DNA of 64,000 bases from Bacillota bacterium (lineage in GTDB: Bacteria; Bacillota; Clostridia; Christensenellales; Aristaeellaceae), in the NCBI GenBank assembly GCA_023411175.1, contig JAEYPB010000017.1:1-64000 (forward strand), read 5' to 3'. The translations under genes and the position numbers were made by a program. Of this stretch, positions 61,913-64,000 are shown piece by piece. The notes beneath the pieces are model-generated. The model was not told the DNA's origin and did no database searches. It saw nothing but the letters and a program-made list of their open reading frames with translations. Numbering within the stretch: the stretch's first letter is position 1; each line of letters starts with the position of its first letter.

Positions 61913-62956
61913 TCAGTCAAATACAATGACGCCCTTGACCACCTCGCTGGCGCGCTCCGAAACGGCTTTGTACGCCTCCGGCGTCTGGTCGAAGGTGAAA
62001 CGGTCGGAGATGATGCCGGAGATGTCGATGCTCCCGGCGGCGACCGCGTTGATCGCGATGGGATAGATGTTGCGGTAGCGGAAGATCGACGTCATGGTCA
62101 ACTCGTGCACGCTGAGCAGGTTGAACGGCAGGTTGTTTAGCTCCGTTTCACCGAGTCCCACCACCACGATCTTCCCGGCGATGGCCGCTGCGCGCATCGA
62201 ATCGGCGACGGTCTTGCTGAAGCCGGCGCAGTCCAGCACCACCTGGGCGCCCTTGCCGCCGGTCAGCCGCATGACTTCGGCCACGACATCCTTCTCCTTG
62301 GAATTGATGGCGATGCCGCCCAGCTTTTCCGCCACCGCCAAGCGGTTGGGCAGGAGGTCCGCGACGATCACTTTAGCGGCGCCGCATGCCTTGGCGGCCA
62401 GGAGCGAAACGAGGCCGATGCAGCCCGCGCCGAAGATCAGTACCGTGTCGCCCAGTTTGACGCCGCCCGTCATCGCGGCGTTGATGCCGATGGCCAGCGG
62501 CTCGATCAGCGCTCCTTCGACGGAAGAAACGTTGTCCGGGAGCTTGAAGGCGAATTCCGCCGGGAAGGTCACGTAGTTCATCAGGCAGCCGTCGTAGGGC
62601 GGCGTGGCAAAGAACTTGACGTCCGGGCACAGGTTGTAGCGGCCACTACGGCACTCAACACACTTGCCGCAGGGCACGCCCGGCTCCAGCGCCACGCGGT
62701 CGCCCACATTAAGGTCGGTCACGCCCTCACCCAGCGCCACGACGGTACCGGCGCATTCGTGCCCGAGAATGAACGGGAAGTCCACCACAAAATCGCCGAT
62801 GCGGCCGTGGCTGTAATAGTGCACGTCCGATCCGCAGATCCCCACGGCCTCGAGCTTCATCAGGATTTCACCCTTCGCCGGTTCGGGCATGGGAACATCC
62901 CGGAACTCCATCGTCTTCAACGCAGTCAGTACACAAGCCCGATTCTTGCCTTCCAT
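61913..62956 (-). CDS. Zinc-dependent polyol (sorbitol/xylitol-type) dehydrogenase
   Basis: A 347-residue medium-chain dehydrogenase. Catalytic zinc: 'VGICGSDVHYYSHGRIGDFV' (Cys) and 'FILGHECAGTVVALGEGV' (His-Glu). Structural zinc cysteines are four in 'PGVPCGKCVECRSGRYNLC'. The NAD fold is 'VLIFGAGCIGLVSLLAAKAC'. Residues 'CGSDVHYY.HG' are typical of sorbitol, xylitol or L-iditol dehydrogenases. It probably oxidises a polyol to a ketose with NAD(P). An AAGGAGG site precedes ATG 62956. It is the first gene of an operon with the ROK regulator. The exact polyol is unknown. Confidence 0.9.
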   Translation of the reverse strand: MEGKNRACVLTALKTMEFRDVPMPEPAKGEILMKLEAVGICGSDVHYYSHGRIGDFVVDFPFILGHECAGTVVALGEGVTDLNVGDRVALEPGVPCGKCVECRSGRYNLCPDVKFFATPPYDGCLMNYVTFPAEFAFKLPDNVSSVEGALIEPLAIGINAAMTGGVKLGDTVLIFGAGCIGLVSLLAAKACGAAKVIVADLLPNRLAVAEKLGGIAINSKEKDVVAEVMRLTGGKGAQVVLDCAGFSKTVADSMRAAAIAGKIVVVGLGETELNNLPFNLLSVHELTMTSIFRYRNIYPIAINAVAAGSIDISGIISDRFTFDQTPEAYKAVSERASEVVKGVIVFD

Positions 62957-63056
62957 GTCTAGTTCCTCCTTAAAACATATGCTCCGGCCGTTAACGCCTG
63001 TAAAGCGCCTTCAGGATTGCACCGGGCGCACCGCCAACCCGCGCCCGTTTACGCAA

Positions 63057-63085
63057 TACTTTTTTATATCTATTTACATAAAGTA
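63057..63085. promoter_or_regulatory. AT-rich candidate operator after the polyol dehydrogenase promoter
   Basis: TACTTT and AAAGTA arms flank a 17-base AT-rich centre just downstream of the -10. In a GC-rich genome this AT-rich symmetric stretch is a fair candidate for the ROK regulator site. The symmetry is limited to 6 bases per arm. Confidence 0.38.
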
Positions 63086-63112
63086 TTATAGCACCCGCCG
63101 CCTGTTTGTCAA
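63085..63112 (-). promoter_or_regulatory. Consensus sigma-A promoter of the polyol dehydrogenase operon
   Basis: On the minus strand, a perfect TTGACA (63112-63107), a 16-base spacer and a perfect TATAAT (63090-63085), followed by the AT-rich candidate operator. Such a strong promoter suggests control by repression. The leader to ATG 62956 is about 120 bases with no evident structure. Confidence 0.8.
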
Positions 63113-63216
63113 TGGAAATCCCGCTACTTTTTGCCATCCTCAAGATGCCCTCGCAAAACATCGCATGAGAACCACACCGGAAGGAAACGCTAAGAAAAAA
63201 CGACGGAGGGCATCAA

Positions 63217-63471
63217 ATGGATCAGGACAAACCGTTTATCGGCATAGGTCACAACCCCGAAGGCCCGCACCTGCCGCTGGGCTTTGGCATGCTGCTGGCA
63301 CAGGAACCGGAGGCGATCTCCCGCTACGGAGCGCTTACAAACGACCAGAAGGCTTCGGTCATTCGCTACATTCAGTCCGGCGCAACTGGCGAGGATGCGA
63401 AAAACCGGATCGCGAACGCCGTGATAGGGCTTCGCGACGGCAACATGGGCTTCATGGGTTCCGGGAATTAG
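63217..63471 (+). CDS. Small conserved-looking protein of unknown function
   Basis: An 84-residue cytoplasmic protein with a strong GGAGGG site 6 bases before ATG 63217. The core 'LPLGFGMLLAQEPEAISRYG', 'ALTNDQKASVIRYIQSGATG' and 'EDAKNRIANAVIGLRDGNMG' looks like a short helical domain of the 'P.GFGM.LA.N..A...F..L...K..VI' kind that I have the impression is frequent in Bacillota as tiny orphan proteins. That impression needs a search. The codon use and ribosome site support a real gene. Function unknown. Confidence 0.68.
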   Translation: MDQDKPFIGIGHNPEGPHLPLGFGMLLAQEPEAISRYGALTNDQKASVIRYIQSGATGEDAKNRIANAVIGLRDGNMGFMGSGN

Positions 63472-63482
63472 AGCATACGAAC

Positions 63483-63511
63483 AGCCGGAGCGGCCTACGC
63501 GCGCTCCGGCT
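63483..63511 (+). terminator. Hairpin after the 84-residue protein gene
   Basis: AGCCGGAGCG and CGCTCCGGCT arms form a 10-base-pair stem with a 9-base loop, 12 bases past the stop. No immediate T run, so it is a probable but weak terminator. Confidence 0.5.
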
Positions 63512-63691
63512 CGGATTGGATTCTTGGCTTTTTCTTCAGCCTTCCACCGTTCCAACCGCAAGCAATTAAATGTTAAATCTCGGAGATGGCCGGTATTTTG
63601 AATTTCGTCCGAAAAAAAATGTTTATATTTCTAAACAGGCTGATCCGTCAACCCTGCAAGCGAAGGCGACATAATAAGGGAGGCGACAATT

Positions 63692-63934
63692 ATGAAACCA
63701 GCGAGGGTGATTCTCGCAATGCTGCTAACCATCGTTCTCGTCGGCGCCATCCTCTTCACAGCAACCGCAGAGGGGAACGCTTATGGACGGTGGGACAATC
63801 CTGGACAAGGGCATGATTGGAACCCGAACGCGAAGGGAAACAAAAACGACAACAGCAATACTCAGCACAACGAAAACGGATATCTGAACCATACAGGGCC
63901 TACCCCGACGCTCCCGCCTGACGATCCCCGCTGA
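63692..63934 (+). CDS. Small secreted Asn/Gly-rich protein
   Basis: An 80-residue protein with a clear signal peptide (about 1-26, 'VILAMLLTIVLVGAILFTATA'-type hydrophobic core, likely cut after ...ATA). The mature part is only about 54 residues, rich in Asn, Gly, Asp, His and Pro, without cysteines, and ends in a Pro/Asp tail. A GGGAGG site precedes ATG 63692. No family is recognised. The upstream region (63512-63691) is AT-rich and holds a TGTTT-N8-AAACA repeat at 63620-63637, but I cannot place a promoter with confidence. Confidence 0.62.
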   Translation: MKPARVILAMLLTIVLVGAILFTATAEGNAYGRWDNPGQGHDWNPNAKGNKNDNSNTQHNENGYLNHTGPTPTLPPDDPR

Positions 63935-63940
63935 GTGAGG

Positions 63941-64000
63941 TCAGGCCAGGCGCTTGTTTGCGTCAAAGATACCGGCAAAGGCCATCGCAGCCACTTTCCG
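63941..64000 (-). CDS. Possible C-terminal end of a gene entering from the right
   Basis: On the minus strand an open frame enters at the window edge and stops at TGA (63943-63941), ending '...AAMAFAGIFDANKRLA'. It reads like a protein end, and it faces the small secreted gene. Only 19 residues are visible, so no function can be given. Confidence 0.35.
   Translation of the reverse strand, partial: RKVAAMAFAGIFDANKRLA

Overview
The window is one continuous piece of a GC-rich bacterial chromosome, coding on both strands with short intergenic gaps. Gene content points to a Gram-positive member of the Bacillota, most likely the class Clostridia: a Bacillus-type PurR repressor, PyrR with a uracil permease, the acetylase lysine pathway (DapH with a M20 deacetylase), an XpaC/TelA pair, a large single-chain PurL, stand-alone AICAR formyltransferase and IMP cyclohydrolase, a RamA-like ferredoxin/ASKHA protein, and many secreted proteins with Pro/Thr-rich linkers. 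Several promoters match the sigma-A consensus closely (TTGACA-like, 16-18 bases, TATAAT-like). A gut or rumen Clostridia lineage is my inference; the species is not identifiable. I saw no rRNA, tRNA, CRISPR array, insertion sequence or phage gene.

Layout. 1-2.1 kb (minus): an Rrf2 regulator with a secreted rhodanese, then a cupin and a Crp/Fnr regulator. 2.1-4.6 kb (plus): an iron-sulfur protein and the hybrid cluster protein Hcp, divergent from the Crp/Fnr gene, with a shared palindromic operator. 4.6-12.3 kb: a helical-repeat protein, an M15 peptidase, a GNAT enzyme, the attenuated pyrR-uracil permease operon, a HTH protein coupled to an alpha/beta hydrolase-DUF4180 fusion, and an EamA transporter. 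12.4-18.3 kb (minus): pth-mfd followed by the RamA-like protein. 18.3-20.8 kb: purR and murC, divergent. 20.8-30.5 kb: envelope and stress-type genes (DUF2207, lipoprotein, DUF975, and a XpaC-TelA-LemA-TPM run) plus a XRE-cupin regulator with an acyl-CoA synthetase. 30.5-36.8 kb: 6-phosphofructokinase, a protease/MFS/metallo-hydrolase operon, a guanine-deaminase-like enzyme and a secreted beta-helix protein.

36.8-40.4 kb holds lysine/diaminopimelate genes: dapA-dapB-dapH on the minus strand and a divergent N-acetyl-diaminopimelate deacetylase. 40.5-47.9 kb is a tightly overlapping histidine operon, hisZ-G-D-C-B-H-A-F-IE, covering the pathway except histidinol-phosphate phosphatase. 48.0-59.1 kb is the purine operon purE-C-F-M-N, IMP cyclohydrolase, AICAR formyltransferase, purD, purL; purB and purK are absent. 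Both operons have their own sigma-A-like promoters and short leaders without room for a riboswitch or T-box. PurR at 18.3 kb is the obvious candidate regulator of the purine operon. 59.2-64.0 kb holds an amidase-like protein, a LigB-type dioxygenase, a sorbitol-dehydrogenase-like enzyme with a ROK regulator, and two small proteins of unknown function.

Most of the window is core metabolism. I did not find a clearly new multi-gene system. The parts most worth a second look are the HTH plus hydrolase-DUF4180 pair, the predicted class II operator at hcp, the split PurH, the RamA-like protein in the pth-mfd operon, the XpaC/TelA/LemA/TPM run, and a hairpin covering the ribosome binding site of the beta-helix protein.
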